Below are positions 50,151 to 63,400 of a DNA stretch of 64,000 nucleotides, piece after piece. Location: positions 124,001-188,000 of the forward strand of contig JAOVVO010000058.1 in assembly GCA_028564675.1 (NCBI GenBank). The letters are read 5' to 3'. Every line of letters starts with the position of its first letter. Position 1 is the first letter of the stretch. The position numbers and the translations under genes are program-made. The DNA is from Onchocerca lupi (Eukaryota > Nematoda > Chromadorea > Rhabditida > Onchocercidae). The notes below the pieces were generated by a model, which saw nothing but the letters and a program-made list of their open reading frames with translations, was not told the origin of the DNA and searched no databases.

Positions 50151-51049
50151 GTAATTTCTGCAAATTTTATATTATGAGGAATTTTGATTATGAGAGCTTA
50201 TATTGCATAAAATCCTCTTCCATTCCTAGATGCACTCTTTAATTTATCGATAAAAAATTCATTTTCAGAAAGAAACTTATTTTTATGAATGTTTCACTGT
50301 ACAAAATTTATTTGATAAAAATTTGGTGGGATAACTAAGCAACAACAATTTTCGACCTTATGCCTTGCCGACCTGCATTGCTTTTACGAATTTTTCGCCT
50401 CATTGGCCGATTATACTTCCTCTCTCCATTTCCGTTTTTATTTGTTTCATACTTGAAATTCTGAAATATTTTATTAAAACACTTTATTCAACGAAAACTT
50501 TCATGCTGTTGGTATTTATTATTGGAACTATGATCAAGAGAGACTTTTTCTTTAAAAGTTTAAACAAAGTTTACATCCCTCTTGATCATAATTTCAAGAA
50601 CAAATATCAGTGTTGAGTCCTGCCTTCCTTGTTTTCTTCTCTTTTATGCAGAAAAGAAGAGAGAGAGAGAGAGCAAAAAAAAGTTTTGCAAATAGAGACA
50701 AGTTCTTATGGATTTTTATTCTCGAACTTTATATTCGTTCATTCTGCAATAGGTTTACATTAAAATAATTTTTTTCCTTTTTGGGGTTTGAATTTTCCGC
50801 ATTTATTGTTGGGAGACTAAATATATTTTTTACTGTAAGCTTTTTCCATGAACTCGTTCGTTCATGAAGCCATGCGCATAATATAAAAATACATATATGT
50901 CTGTATTAATTTCAGAAATCGAAATATTTGCTTTTGAATTAATATTTCTATTTGATAGCTAACGTATTGTTTTCAGCTTTTTTATTTATTTGTATTTCTA
51001 TATTTATACATTTTTGCTTTTTTCAGATTGCAGAGATTGCGATTGCCAG

Positions 51050-52265
51050 ATGCCTTCTCCATCGAGTCCGTTAGAATACCGGCCAACGCCACATCTTGTT
51101 CTTATCATGCTTTTTGTCTTCTTCCCGCTCATCTATTTATGCGGACGACTGACTTTCACAGTATTTTCTGTATTGGTATTTATCCTTAAATCGATGTTCT
51201 CACCAGTTTTGCAATTATTTTATGAGAATGAATTGATTCTCATACCAAGAATCGCAAAAACGCAAACATTGGAAAGTACGATGCAGGAAATACTGATAGA
51301 ACAATCTTCTGATGAACAGGTAATGCGAAAATTATTCCTATTAATCACATGAGTTTAGCCTTCTCAGTTCTGCTAGATCATTGATTACTCATTATGGTTA
51401 CATAACTATTTAGGAGAAAAATGCATGTTAATTATTATTGATTTCTTCGTTTGAAATTAGCTAGGTACTGTGTTCTACAGGAGGAAACTTATTGAGCATA
51501 TTCAGTTTCTTCTTGTTTTAAAAATATTTTTATTAATTTGTCACTTGTTAATGACAGGATTTGCGGAACTGTAATTCGACAACAGAGTGCTATTTAATAC
51601 TATTTATTTGCAGCTTACTGATCAAAGCGATGAGGAGCATGAACTAATCAGCACAGTAAGAATTACTGATGACTTTATCAAAACACAGTCTAAAAGTTCA
51701 ACTAATGTTCAGGCTATTCAATCTTCTCCTCTAGCGATTCAAACAGGCTTGTCTTCTATTTATTCTGCAATTCAAAATATAATTTTATTTCGCTTATTTC
51801 ATTGTGGAATAATAACTTTTCTTTTGTCTTTTTATTCTGTGGAATATTTCTTCGATCCGTCTCGAAATAACTCAGTGACTTTCATTATTATCTTTTGGAT
51901 CCTCTTATCCAAAAAATTTATTTGCTCATGTTCATTAACATTAGTTCACTAATATTAAATTGGAACTGCTACTTTGGTATGCTGTTCTGATTGTTCCAAA
52001 ACTAAAGAAACTTTAATTTGATATTAGATTTTGAAACATTTTCAAATTTATCATCGTTCGTCTCTCCAGAAGTGTTTTAAGAAATTCTGCAATCGTGAAT
52101 ATTTCAGAAGGTTTGCATGATTCAGAACATGATTCTGGTAATGATGAAGATCACTCAGGATTGTCTACAAGCTCAACAACTACAACATGCATCAACCAGA
52201 TCTCGAATATATCGGGAACAAGAAGCATACAAAATCGCGATGCTTTTAAAGGAAAGATGAAGTGA
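51050..52265 (+). CDS. Unrecognised hydrophobic-hairpin protein with acidic tail
   Basis: Exon 51050-51319 (90 codons from ATG; acceptor TTTCAG 23 nt upstream, possibly a trans-splice site) encodes a proline-rich start and then two adjoining hydrophobic segments (about 24-65), a hairpin-like membrane anchor. The second exon begins at 51614 (LTDQSDEEHELI...) and is acidic. Its end is uncertain: a strong donor GTAAGA follows codon 14, but the frame also stays open to 51952. A third exon from 52108 is open in two frames, ending at 52260 or 52265; the second gives an S/D/T-rich tail. AATAAA at about 52349 supports this 3' end. The layout (membrane hairpin, then acidic disordered tail) recalls ER-shaping reticulon-homology proteins, but I do not recognise a family. 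Confidence 0.42.
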
Positions 52266-53886
52266 CGGCGACATGGAGATGATGCTTTCCAAATAAATGA
52301 CGCATAGTAATGGTCGAAAGTAGGTCAGCAATGTAGAGTTATTGCTAAATAAAGTCCTGACATAATATATGTGTCTTTCAGAAAGCTTTAATAAGCTGTT
52401 ATCAGTTTACTGAAAGTAACTTTTCAATTCGCACCATGATGAAATGCATGCTTTTCATACATTATTCATCACTACAGTCTTTTTCTGGCTTTATTTCCGA
52501 TGAAATATCTTCAGAATTAAGTAATTATTGTGGTTTGTCATTTTTTGGTGTTTGAGACAAAATTGCAAATAGATAGATAGCATTTCTGCAAAGCATTTAT
52601 TTAAATATCTCAGAAAGATTAATTCTAGGAACTTTTCGTGTAAAAATGTAACGGAAATCTAAATAAAAATGGGGCTAATGAAAAATTGAATGATTTCAGC
52701 TGTAATCTTTAATGGTCTTCCTAACAGATTTTATTTTTTTCGTTTCTTGATGGTTGCATCTTTACACGATTTGTTTTCAACCGAATTTCATTCTCTTCAG
52801 AAATTTATCAGAAATTTAATGATCTCGTGTATATGATGTAATGTTTTGTTTCCTGATCACATTATTTTGTATGATAGATATAATAACTTTAAGATTACGG
52901 AGAGGCTGGGAAAATAATTCTTCATAGTTTAAAATCTGAAAAAATACGGGAGTAGCAGAGATGCAGGGGTTTATGTCTTCTGTCTGCGTTTCTTTATTTT
53001 AAAAGGAATATGTTGGAAAAGTGGAATTTTTTTTTCTCAGATCATATTTCCCATACTAATTGTGATCTCCTCGTATTTTCCTAGTGATCTCATTATTGAT
53101 TGCTAGGGAATAAATGTTTGGATTTTGGATTTTCACTGTTTATAAAGTTCCTCGTGTACCACCTCATAGTGAGATAGCACTGGGAGTTGACAAAATGGTC
53201 ATATTGCTCACTGATGAACCAAACATCCATGAAACAGAAAAAAATAGCCGTGGCTTCATTCAAGTTGACAATAGGTATGAAACCAATATAAAAAGAATAT
53301 TTGCTATTAGTGATTAAATCGGTGAGGCAATGCTTGCTCATAAAGCGGAAGAAGGGATGGCAGTTGCAGAAACAATAGTTTATTGCTGAAGCATTGCTTT
53401 CCTTCGCCCTTTTTCCTTGAATTGTATTTTATGCAAAAGGCCACCAATTCTTACATTTCTGTTTACTTTTGACCGCTTTTGTCAGTTTTAATAGTGGTTT
53501 TACTGGATAGAAATCTCATCTGTAAGACTGGTTAAGACTTAAGTTGATCGAGAACTAGAATAACTTAGGTTGGTCATGAAATCTCATCTCGTAGTTAAGA
53601 GTTTTGAGCAATTTATTGCCCACAAAATTGTTCTGTATAAAATACAGATTGAAAAATTGGTGCCGAATGGCTGGCCTATTTCCCAAGAGATTCTCTTAGA
53701 AGTATATTTTTGGAAATTAAGATTCTGCTTAGATCCCAAGAACATGTATAATAAAATATTTTCCACAAAAAGTTAGTAAATTCTCGTGATTGTTTTCTGT
53801 CATGTGAACATTGCGCAATTCACTTGTTGCGAATAGATATATTTTAGATTGACACTCACACTTCAAGAAATTTGCATAAAATAATA
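52266..53886. other. Convergent intergenic region before DPM1
   Basis: Includes the poly(A) signal of the preceding gene at about 52349. Frames at 53114-53341 and 53570-53776 exist on both strands, without motif support. No RNA gene recognised. Confidence 0.5.
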
Positions 53887-55923
53887 TCAAACAAAAATAA
53901 AAAGATATAACAATCCTTTGAAGTAATCAACAATTTCTCCACTACCAAGTTTGGATTCACCATAAAAACGGTCAACAAACGAGATCGGCACCTCTCCTAT
54001 TCGGTAGTTCAATTTGCTCGCACGAAACATCATTTCCATCTAAAAAAGTTGTTACTATTGCTCAGAAGTAATGAGAATCTTGGTCGAGAGATATTTTTTT
54101 TCCCCATGTTGAAATTTAAAAAAAAAAAAATCACGCTCAAGTTCGATACTGTGTTCAGTAGTAGTCTAGAAAGCTCTGCGTCTCGGTGAATATGAAATTT
54201 AAACTAACCTGGAACACATATCCTTTCGAAACACTGTCAGCAACTAACCTTGCCAGAACATCCTTACGATACAGACGAAAAGAACCAGTTAAATCAGAAA
54301 CGCCAGGCCGAAGCAAAAACTAAAATAATGAAACAGACTGTTTTGCTGCAAAAATGACTGGTATCTATTTAAGAAACAAACCTGAGCTAAAAAGTTAGCA
54401 CCACGACTGACGAGTTTTCGTTTGAAATCCCAACCTGAGACACCACCACCGTGAGCATAACGTGTGCCTGTCACAATATCGTACTGAAGATAATACGATA
54501 AAAGAAGTGTGACATTGTGTTAGGAAAATTTATAGGAGATTTCTCATTTAATTTTGGAAATTACTTTTCATCATCTTGACAAGCAATTAAAAAATACATT
54601 CAACAATGAGCTTTCACACTACAGATGATTTTTTTATTTATAATACTCAACCATAATCAGGATAATAAGAAATAGATTAACAAAAAGGTATAGCGGTTGA
54701 CATTATTAATTTCTTTCCTCAGATCTACGTAAGGCCACACACTGTGACCAAATATGTTTCTCTGAATGATCTAGAACTGTATAAAATCAGAACATTAAGT
54801 GATGCAAATATAATAAGTGTGCACTGTAACAGCCGGAAACTAGAAAAAATCCTACGAAATATTAAATCAAATTCTTCAAAGTTTTGAAAAGTTCTTGACG
54901 TCTGAAAAAAATTTTTTCTTCGACTGATTTTTCGTGAAACTTTTCTAGTTTTCAACTATTACACAGCATAATGATTATTTCACTGTTAGAATGCATAATT
55001 ATTTATCGTAGAATTTGATTACGGGAAAAGCTCAATTTAGCATCCAGAATCACATTAGCCTGGGCGAATTCAATGACTTGTCTAACGATATTTATTATAT
55101 GGCAAAGCTCACATAAAATTCATATAAATTTGTACACATCTTCATTTTGTTCGATTTTCTCATCGAACTAGAAATTTACTTCTGAGATCTGCCACAAACA
55201 CTGTAATTTGGGCAGAGATATTTGGACAAATTTTAATTATGATTGAAGAGCTGAAACCAACGTTTTTATTTTGTTGCAATTTGATCATTTCAGGAATAAA
55301 TTTTGGATGATGTGATAGGTCGGCATCCATCAGAATGACATAATCACCTCGAGCAAATTGCAATCCGTGAGTATAAGCAGTTCCAAGACCTACAAATTGG
55401 AAAGGCACACTTTATTAAACATTATAAAACTAAAACCATTCCAACCATTTTTTAATCTCTGGACTTCTAAATTATAAATATTTGAAAATGATTTTATTAA
55501 ATATCAAGTAATTGATACGCACTATGAAAACAAATCAAAACATACCTAACTTTCCTGCTCTAGGCTTTAAAATAATCTTATTGCTGCCAAATTCATTTTC
55601 TAGCTTCTTAGCCACATCCATTGTTCCATCTGGGCTGTCATCGTCAATGATAATCACCTTTAAAAATTAGTCATCTTAAATTTGTACAATCTCAAGAAAA
55701 CTGTAAAACATTCCAAACTTGCAGAAAATCTTCTGGAAACTCATACATCTTTTCCAGAAGCATACTAAATTTCTCATAGAATTAACGGTAAAAATACCTC
55801 ATAAGAAAATTCAGCTTTTCTCATATATTTTTCGATCAGCCAAACACACACTGGTAAATTCTCCTTTTCATTGTATGTCGGTAATAGAATTGTATACTTC
55901 GGAGGGATTCCATCTTGCGACAT
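53887..55923 (-). CDS. Dolichol-phosphate mannosyltransferase catalytic subunit (DPM1)
   Basis: Six minus-strand exons: 55923-55798, 55657-55546, 55389-55262, 54483-54382, 54319-54209, 54039-53887; 732 nt, 243 aa. The enzyme moves mannose from GDP-mannose to dolichol phosphate at the ER, supplying N-glycan, GPI-anchor and O-mannose synthesis. It is a GT2 glycosyltransferase: LLPTYNEKENLP near the start, DDDSPDGT (47-54), the metal-binding DAD (101-103) in VILMDADLSHHPKF, VTGTRY, GWDFKRKLVSRGANFLAQ, DLTGSFRLY and VPISFVDRFYGESKLG. There is no C-terminal membrane anchor, as in animal DPM1, which needs DPM2/DPM3 partners. An acceptor (ATTTAG) lies 17 nt upstream of the ATG, a probable trans-splice site. 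The third position of DDDSPDGT is usually a small residue. Confidence 0.96.
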
Positions 55924-57444
55924 TCGTGAATTTTGCCGCAACTAAATGTTGAAAATATTCCAACAAATTTAAATAAGTTGATTGCAGCCTGACATAATTA
56001 TACTCATACGAAGAAAGTCCTGTAAAAATTGAAAAAACTTTTCCCAAAATTCCCGGTTTTTAGTATTTGACCGTTACAATATGTCCATTACTTCCAGGAT
56101 CAAACTCCCATCATTCAGAAAATTCTGCAAACACCTTGCATTATCATGAAATAAAACGCAATTATTAAAAAAACAAAACACTTTTGAAATTTCTGAAAAC
56201 TGTCTTTTCTTGTTTCACCTTCAATTAATATCTCCTAATAGCCTTTTTAAGAATCGCTGACTATTGTCCTCTAGCCCAAAAGGTTCATCTTAAATTTTCC
56301 TATACCATTTGAATAATATCGAATTCATGTTTTGCAAGAGCAGGGAAATAACGCACAAATCCTGACAAAATTCTAAAACAACTGCTGTTATCAACATATG
56401 GATCGTTTTTCAGAATGAAAAGAGAGAGAGAAATGCGTAATGGCATAGACTATTTGAAAAAAATTACCGTTATCAATTCATTATATTCATAAACTAATTT
56501 TGAGAAAACTGTGCGATGAATAGATCACTTGCTACAACCAATTTATAAAAAGGAAACTCCTTCATCCGCAGAAGGATCTTCGATCAAAGTGATAAAAATA
56601 TGCATGATTGGGTTGTAACTTCATAAGAACAAATGGTCGAACACAATTGTCTTATTCATTTTTGCATTAATATAAGACAATAAAATTACAAAACTTCAAT
56701 TTACAGATAAGCAGAGAAGATATAAGACAGTACTTTATAAAAACTTGCAAGAAGTTTATACTCAAAAAAAGACGATGAAACCCAGAATTTAGAGCAATTT
56801 TTAAAGATTGCAGTCGTACAGTTCATAACTATCAATGAAACTAAAAAAAAAAAAAAAAAAACGATCCAAAAGTAATGACAGAGATCGAAGAAATTTCTAC
56901 TTTCTTTAAACAAAAATAAATATTAAATGAATTTCAAGGCAGAAACTTTTAAAAAGATCCGAAAATATATAAAGATATAAAAAAAAGATAAGAGCAATTC
57001 TTTCGTCAGATTATTTATGAACGAAACTAAGAAAAAGAATATTTCTCTGAAATTCGCAAAAATTTTTATTTACAAATAGCAATAATAAGTAAATAATACG
57101 AATAACAATAACTGTAAATAAATATTTTGGGAAAGCGAACGTAGTAAAGAATCTGAACCAACAATCAGTAGATTTTATAAGATAAAACCTAACACTTCTT
57201 TTCGAAAAAATTTTTTCAAATTTAAAGATAAAATATTCGTATTCACAATATACAAAACGAAAGTTCCAGTCTTCAAGGGAATGAGAAGTTGAAGAACTAT
57301 ATTGATTTTGAGTATCTATAAATGTCATCAAAGCACAAATTTACATGTCATTTTTTCAAGTGTCATTTCAATACATACTACTAACAAAAAAGGCAAAATT
57401 TTCTGATTTTATCAACATCTAGCGAATAAAATATTGTGCGCTAC
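55924..57444. other. Intergenic region between DPM1 and MRPL55
   Basis: AT-rich, with A-run at 56842-56860. A minus-strand frame at 57331-57011 (106 codons) is aromatic-rich and unsupported. The flanking genes share a strand, but the 1.5-kb spacing argues against a compact operon. Confidence 0.5.
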
Positions 57445-58390
57445 TTACGGTTTTTTCGAGCTCTTCCGCCATAAATCAATGTATTCGTCAGCATTAAATT
57501 TCACAGTTTCCTGCTTCTTCTGGAGTAAAGAATTCAGTTAAAAAAATTAGGTGTTTATATAAAAATTTTATTTGGAGGTTACATAAAAGAAAAAAAAAAT
57601 TGAAAAACTCCTATGATCAATATGCTTCAGTCCATCAATCTCTTTGAGTATTTTCCAATTCTCGAATTCAAAATATTAATATGAAAAATTTGCAGAAAAA
57701 AAAGTATAACAGTACCGCTGACTTCCAAAACTGAAAATAAAATCAAAAATTTCTCAAATTCTGCTGCTCAGCTTACCGTGAATTTTTTAATTTTGTGTCG
57801 TTTCATTTCTAAATGTCTACGTTCTTCATCTGTTAAAGTATCCATATTAAAAGGCATTTGAATCAAATCCATGGGTTCCGTAGCTCGTATTTGTACTGTT
57901 GAACCATCTGGATGGAGTAGCTGAATAAAACAAGTTTGAGAAATCATAAATGACCATACTGCTATTTACGACGTTAATACATCAGATAAGCATTCATCCA
58001 TAGGTGATTGAAAACCTGGATATACTACCACTAAGTCAGTGATGTATGTAATAATTTTTTGTGCTTAATAAAAATTTTACAGTTACGTAGTATTGTCGAA
58101 CATATTTGGCACGCTTTATTCGCGAAATAGCTGCATGATGAGCATTGCAACGATCTGGAAAATAGAGAAAGTGAGAAATACGCAGTAAAGAATGTCAAAG
58201 AGAGTTTACACTATGAAATGGTCGAAATATTTCAGTATTTACCAACAGATTGATATAAAGTTAATAACTGACAAAAACGACAAAATCAATGAGTGACAAA
58301 AGCAAAGTTACCTGAACAGTAGAAAGTCTTGACAGTAGAAAGTAAAGAAGTCACTCGCATTGTTGCCGCTTCTCTCAGCAACTTCAACAT
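57445..58390 (-). CDS. Mitochondrial large ribosomal subunit protein L55 (mL55)
   Basis: Four minus-strand exons: 58390-58312, 58154-58087, 57920-57777, 57519-57445; 366 nt, 121 aa (human 128). mL55 is a metazoan-specific protein of the mitochondrial 39S subunit. The N-terminus (MLKLLREAATMRVTSLL) is basic and S/T-rich like a mitochondrial presequence. The family core follows: ISRIKRAKYVRQYY, LLHPDGSTVQIRATEP and MDTLTDEERRHLEMK, then a terminal EYIDLWRKSSKK matching the family's basic end. The ATG sits directly after a TTTCAG acceptor, so the mature mRNA probably receives a spliced leader at the start codon. Confidence 0.88.
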
Positions 58391-59008
58391 CTGAAATTAA
58401 ATTGATATTTCAGTACAATCATTTTACGAAATGAAATGAAAAGAAAGTTCAACACATATATTGAAAAGAAATTTGAGGTAGGTAATGGTAATCAATCGAT
58501 ACAATGATAAGTATCTGAGCTGAAAAGGAAGTCCAAGATGATGCCCCTCCGTCCCACTTCATGACACATTTCTCAAATTTCTTCGAAATCATCATGGATC
58601 ATCGGAATACCCATGACGCACCAAACTAGATATCAATGAGAAATATGAAAGATTCGAAGAGAGTGAAAAGGGAAACAGTGTCAGAAAACTGTCATAAATT
58701 AAAAATAGCTAGCCTCCTGAGGAAGAGAAATAGGAAAAAAATGAGAGATATGGTTTTCATTTAACAACAAATCTGCATAGAAGTTTGAAAGAGGCAAGTA
58801 ATAGACATACGAAGACAACAAAGTAATAACAAAATAACCAATCGAAGTTCAGTTCTCTCTCTCTCTCTCTCTCTCTCAGGCTTCTCATCACATTCTCAAT
58901 TAGCAGAATGAAAATAATGTTCTGCAATAAATCTTTGACCTTTCAGCACAACACAACTTTCCTTAAACCGCTTACAGGTAATCCATATGACAAGGACTGG
59001 AGACGTGT
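58391..59008. other. Intergenic region with (TC)n tract
   Basis: Contains a TC dinucleotide run at about 58855-58878 and no coding signal. It separates MRPL55 (minus) from the tRNA (plus). Confidence 0.55.
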
Positions 59009-59081
59009 GGTTCAGTAGTGTAGTGGTTATCACGTCTGCTTTACACGCAGAAGGCCGACGGTTCGAGTCCGTCTTGGATTA
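59009..59081 (+). tRNA. tRNA-Val (anticodon TAC)
   Basis: A 73-nt cloverleaf: acceptor GGTTCAG/TTGGATT, D-arm with AGTGGTTA loop, anticodon arm TCTGC-TTTACAC-GCAGA giving anticodon TAC, five-base variable loop, T-arm GACGG-TTCGAGT-CCGTC, discriminator A. Box A and box B are intact, and a T-run (TTTTT, about 59112) lies 30 nt downstream as a Pol III terminator. The acceptor stem has four G-U pairs (1-72, 2-71, 4-69, 7-66), which is unusual. Confidence 0.93.
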
Positions 59082-60493
59082 GTATGCTTGTGACGGTCAG
59101 AGGAGCTCACTTTTTCGAGTAGATTGAGAATTGCTTTCGACTAATCATTACAATAAAGATTTTAGATATTCAAAAATTAACTGCCGTTTTGAAGTTTTCT
59201 ACATCAGAGAAATAAAGATGATGGCGATGCTTAATGGGCCATTCTTTTTATAATTCATTCTTGATAATATTGAAAAATTATCATTCCGAGTTATTATTTT
59301 GAAAATGCAAGTACACAATGCTATCCTGTGCACATTAGACGGGATACTTGATGGGACGAATTCTTAATCGAAATATTTATAGTCTAATTTCAGTAAGTTT
59401 AAGAACGATACGATTGTATTCGCAATCTCACAGATTTCTAAAATTTAGATTGAAAACATGAAATTTCCTTCATTTAATTCTCCCTTCTCATTCATTTCTA
59501 AGTTTTCAACTTTACGGTATGTGGAATAAGAACAAAATAACTGTCTTGAAAAAATAATTCAATAATTAACCATCCAATTCAATTTATTCAATAGATATGC
59601 AACTAACTAGGTTCAATGTGAGGAATAAAAACACTTTCGAGTTAGGTTGAATGAGAATGACCATTATCAGATGTTTTGAATTGAAAAAACCTGCAAATCT
59701 AAACTGGATTAATTGTTGATCCGAAATCGGTTGCACTATGTCTCTTTATTTCCGAATGGTGCACATTTTTTCACGATCTGATCCCAGAAGAGTAGGAATG
59801 GAAGAAGAGACGAACTTTCTCTCTATAGCAATAAATGTGAGTCGCATGTGGTCGAATATATACCTCTGGTTGTGATGGCATTGGAAGATGGAGAGGGAGG
59901 CGGTAATTGATCGGGCGGGTGTTTTCATTTAAGTGGTCGTGTCGGGGTCATATTTCAAGCACTGCTAGTTGATGTAGGAGGACTTTCGACCATTGTGCTT
60001 TATTTGGCTCATCTCTGCTACTTACTGCCCATTCAGCCCTTCTTTTCAAGATCTGTTTTTAATTTATTCTTTGAGTTGCTTTATAGTATAGTCCATTGTT
60101 TGTCCTTTTGGTCACATTTCGGTGATGTCATCCGCTCTTTGTTTTAACAGTTAATAAATGTGACACTTATTTATATTTATGGCAATTATTAGTTAGCATG
60201 TCGTTCATTGGAGAATTTGTTTGTCGGAATTGTCTTCCTATGTTCAATAAATTTTGGCTTTGATTATACAGCGCTTACAGTTAGATAAGTTATTCCATAA
60301 TATATATATTTGGTACCATTTTCCGGAGCTTCATAAACATGATTTTGAAGTAACAAATTAAGTTATATACTCACTGTTTTGTATGTCCGAAATTTCATCT
60401 TATTTTATTAATCAAAGTTTTAGTATCTGGGACAAGTTACAATTCTTGAAATTTAAGAGATAACGCACTTAAGCTGAAGGCAACACAATCGTA
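59082..60493. other. Region upstream of the LST-3/CCAR1 gene
   Basis: 59740-60060 is noticeably richer in GC than the surroundings and may be the promoter. The minus-strand frame there (59928-59746) has no family signature. Confidence 0.45.
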
Positions 60494-63400
60494 ATGTCAC
60501 AGTTTGGCCCGAAGAATCCAGCTGCTTGGGCTCGACCACCTGGTAACTTTTGTTTTGTACTTTGATTTTGTTATGATCTAATTTTTGCTTTGAAGGGATT
60601 CATAATTTGCTTGATAGGTAATGAATGCAATGTCAACAAAACTATGCCTGACATTTTTTTTTCCGCATCTGGAAATGTTATTTGCAATGAAATTTTTGTT
60701 TCATTCTTCGTAAAATCACTTACTTATTGATTATTTTTTGTATAAAACAACTATATTTTGCGTGTTTATAAATGGCAGTCTCCATACTATATTACTAATT
60801 CGTAGAATTGCTTAATTATCTTTTTAAAAGTATCTTGTCATGATGGCAATTGAATTATATGACATTAAAAATTTAATTTTTGAAACATTCGCTGAAATTT
60901 TAGGAAAAAATGAAGATATTTTAAACTAATTGTGAAGTTTGATATATAAATATGAATATATAAATTGGTAAATGTAAATATAAGGGAACCGTTAAGATCC
61001 CTTTCTTTGTACAGTTAATTAATTTTGTATAAAGCTTTTAAGTAACTTTTAATAGTTTCAAAAAAAATAAGTAAATCCACCGCAATTTAGTTTTTGGAAG
61101 CAAATTTCTTGACTGTGAAATCTAGTTCTGAATAGTAATGAAATTTATTACTGACTGACTGGTTTTTTTTTAAAGAAAACTCAGATCTAAAGGTGTGAAT
61201 TTTTAAGTTCAGAATTAATAATCGATTATCACTGCTGGTTAAATCATTTCAGGAGCAAATCAGCAACTCAACGCTGGACTATTCCAGAATCCACTAATTG
61301 GTGCACAGCCATTTGCACAAATGGGTATGATCAATGCTGCCGCTTTCTCTCAGCAAGCAGTAGGTAATATGGGCATGAATCTGGGTATGCTTCAAACGCC
61401 ATCACAAACAATTCGAATGCAAGCCCAGCAGCAGGTATTTAGAATTTCGATTTCGTTTTTATTTTATAATTACATCCAGACTTTCTTATATCTCTTATAT
61501 CGCACTTATTATTTTGCCATGAATAGGCTATGAAATTGATTGGGGCCTAAAATTCCTGAAATTCATATATTTGGCCGTTTTATTTCTTGTGAGTAACGCA
61601 TAAACAATATTAATCTGTATTTTGAGTAGTTTCTTTATTCCATAGATCGGCCTTCGTTTCATATTTTATGAATAAATTACTTACCTAAATTCTTATATAA
61701 GAATGCGTCCATAATTTTGATGAATGTCTGCAGATTCGCTATATTAAAGAATTTTAATTCTTCGGCAAACATCTTAAGATAAAATTAGGTGCTCTGTATT
61801 TTTCATTTTTGTATCATTTAAACAAAACGCAGATTTAAAAATTTGGGCCTTCATTTCTATAAAGTTTTCAATTCCCTCTATGACATTAATGGAAATGTAG
61901 GTTGTAATTATACATGCGATGTATTGAAGCTTAGCAATAAATACTTCGAGGAATTTTCAAGCATGCTGAAAAGACACTATCTAGTGTTCATCGACTAAGG
62001 TTGATTATTGAATCTACCGACAACGCTACTAATGAATAAATAAAACATTAGATGATGATTACCCGTAGTGCTGTTTCCTGTTTTTCATTTTTCAAACTAC
62101 ACAGATCTTATGTATGAGTAAACCAGCTAACATATGCAATCATATGGAAGTTTGAGGAGAATGCATCATATTCTTATCAATTGCATATTATTGCGGTAGT
62201 GCAGAATTTTCAGCAAAAAAATCGTACATTTTCGGGTGTGATTACAAAAATGCATGACAATTATGGATTTATCGATGACGATGTCTTCTTTCAAGTGAGG
62301 TATGCTTGAATATTTTTTTTTCGTAACATTGAATCATTATTTCTTATCTGTATCATTTTCATATGTACCTTGAAGTTGTTTTCGATAAAAGCAGGAAGTT
62401 GGAAATGAATTACTTCTTTTCTGTTGCTAAAAAATTTATCTTAACGCTCATTAAGAATTTCCGATATTCCGATATAGTCAAATTTTTAGTAATGTTCGCG
62501 GTGCCTTACCACGAACAGGTGATCGAGTTATGGTAGAAGCATCGTATAATCCGACTATGCCGTTCAAGTGGAATGCGTATCAGGTTCAGTTAATTGGCGA
62601 TAAAGGTGGTCCAGGTGGCGCTGGACCACCGACTCATACACCTCCGGAGCGTGGCCGTCAACCCATGTCAGGTCGTGGAATGATACCTGGTGAACAAAGT
62701 TGGACTGGAAAAACTCTCGAAAAGCCACAGGCTGTTACTCATATAAATGACTCTCGTTCACGTGATTTCCGTGCATGTAATTCTTTAAATCTGCTATCAA
62801 ATATGTTAAAAGGGTTTTTGAACTTCTGCTACTTTGGATCCTTTTGAGTTTGAAATTTAAATCTTCCTATCTCATATCTTACTAAGATATATTTACATCG
62901 TGCATTGTCATTTCACATCGTTGAAACGATTTTTTTTGAATATTCAATCGTTATAATTGTGGAAGTAAAATTCTCCATTTGTAGCTCCTCGTTCTCGCTC
63001 ACCGCTTGGAGCAATCCGACATCGTTCTCCTCGAGGTGGTCCATGTGGTCCACCGGCACTGGTACAGGATATGAGGCGTTTGAGTCCGCCGAGACGTATT
63101 TCACCACCTCGGGTTCTTACACGGCGAACGCCTCGAAGGTTTTGTTTTTTTAGTAACATTACGTAATTCGCTAAGCATACGGAAAAAAGTTGAAAAAAGT
63201 ATAATCATTCCGTCAAACTCACTGAACTTTGCATCTGAATATAATTTGAAAATTTGGTTAGGATTTTTATTAAAAGCAAGATTTTTGCTGCTTGTGAAAG
63301 ACAGTAGAGCTTATTTTCTTTTGGTTATCCGAATTGAATCGTTGGAACTGATTAGTCGTTATTCAACCGCATATTGGCAAAAATTCTACTGAAAGCATTG

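Larger units (their letters stand above)
43201..51049. other. 7.8-kb intergenic region, mostly without recognised features
   Basis: T-rich sequence with many short low-complexity frames (for example 43297-43759, 45508-45966, 48764-49166, 50365-50616), none with a family signature. Two items stand out and are listed apart: a GC-richer hairpin block at 44690-44890 and a kinase-like exon remnant at 50025-50150. A (GA)n tract lies near 50660-50675. Confidence 0.5.

Noticed and set aside
57011..57331. 106-codon minus-strand frame between MRPL55 and DPM1
   Set aside because: Aromatic-rich, no domain, no splice signals; probably chance.
53887..58390. DPM1 and MRPL55 as a trans-spliced operon
   Set aside because: Same strand, but about 1.5 kb apart; nematode operon spacing is usually 100-400 bp, and both have their own acceptor just before the ATG.
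58855..58878. (TC)n run as a CRISPR or regulatory array
   Set aside because: Simple dinucleotide microsatellite; similar tracts at about 27700 and 50660. No CRISPR array in the window.
62913..63159. Open frames on both strands over LST-3 exon 5
   Set aside because: They are antisense or off-frame readings of the R/S/P-rich exon; the spliced plus-strand frame matches the CCAR1 family.
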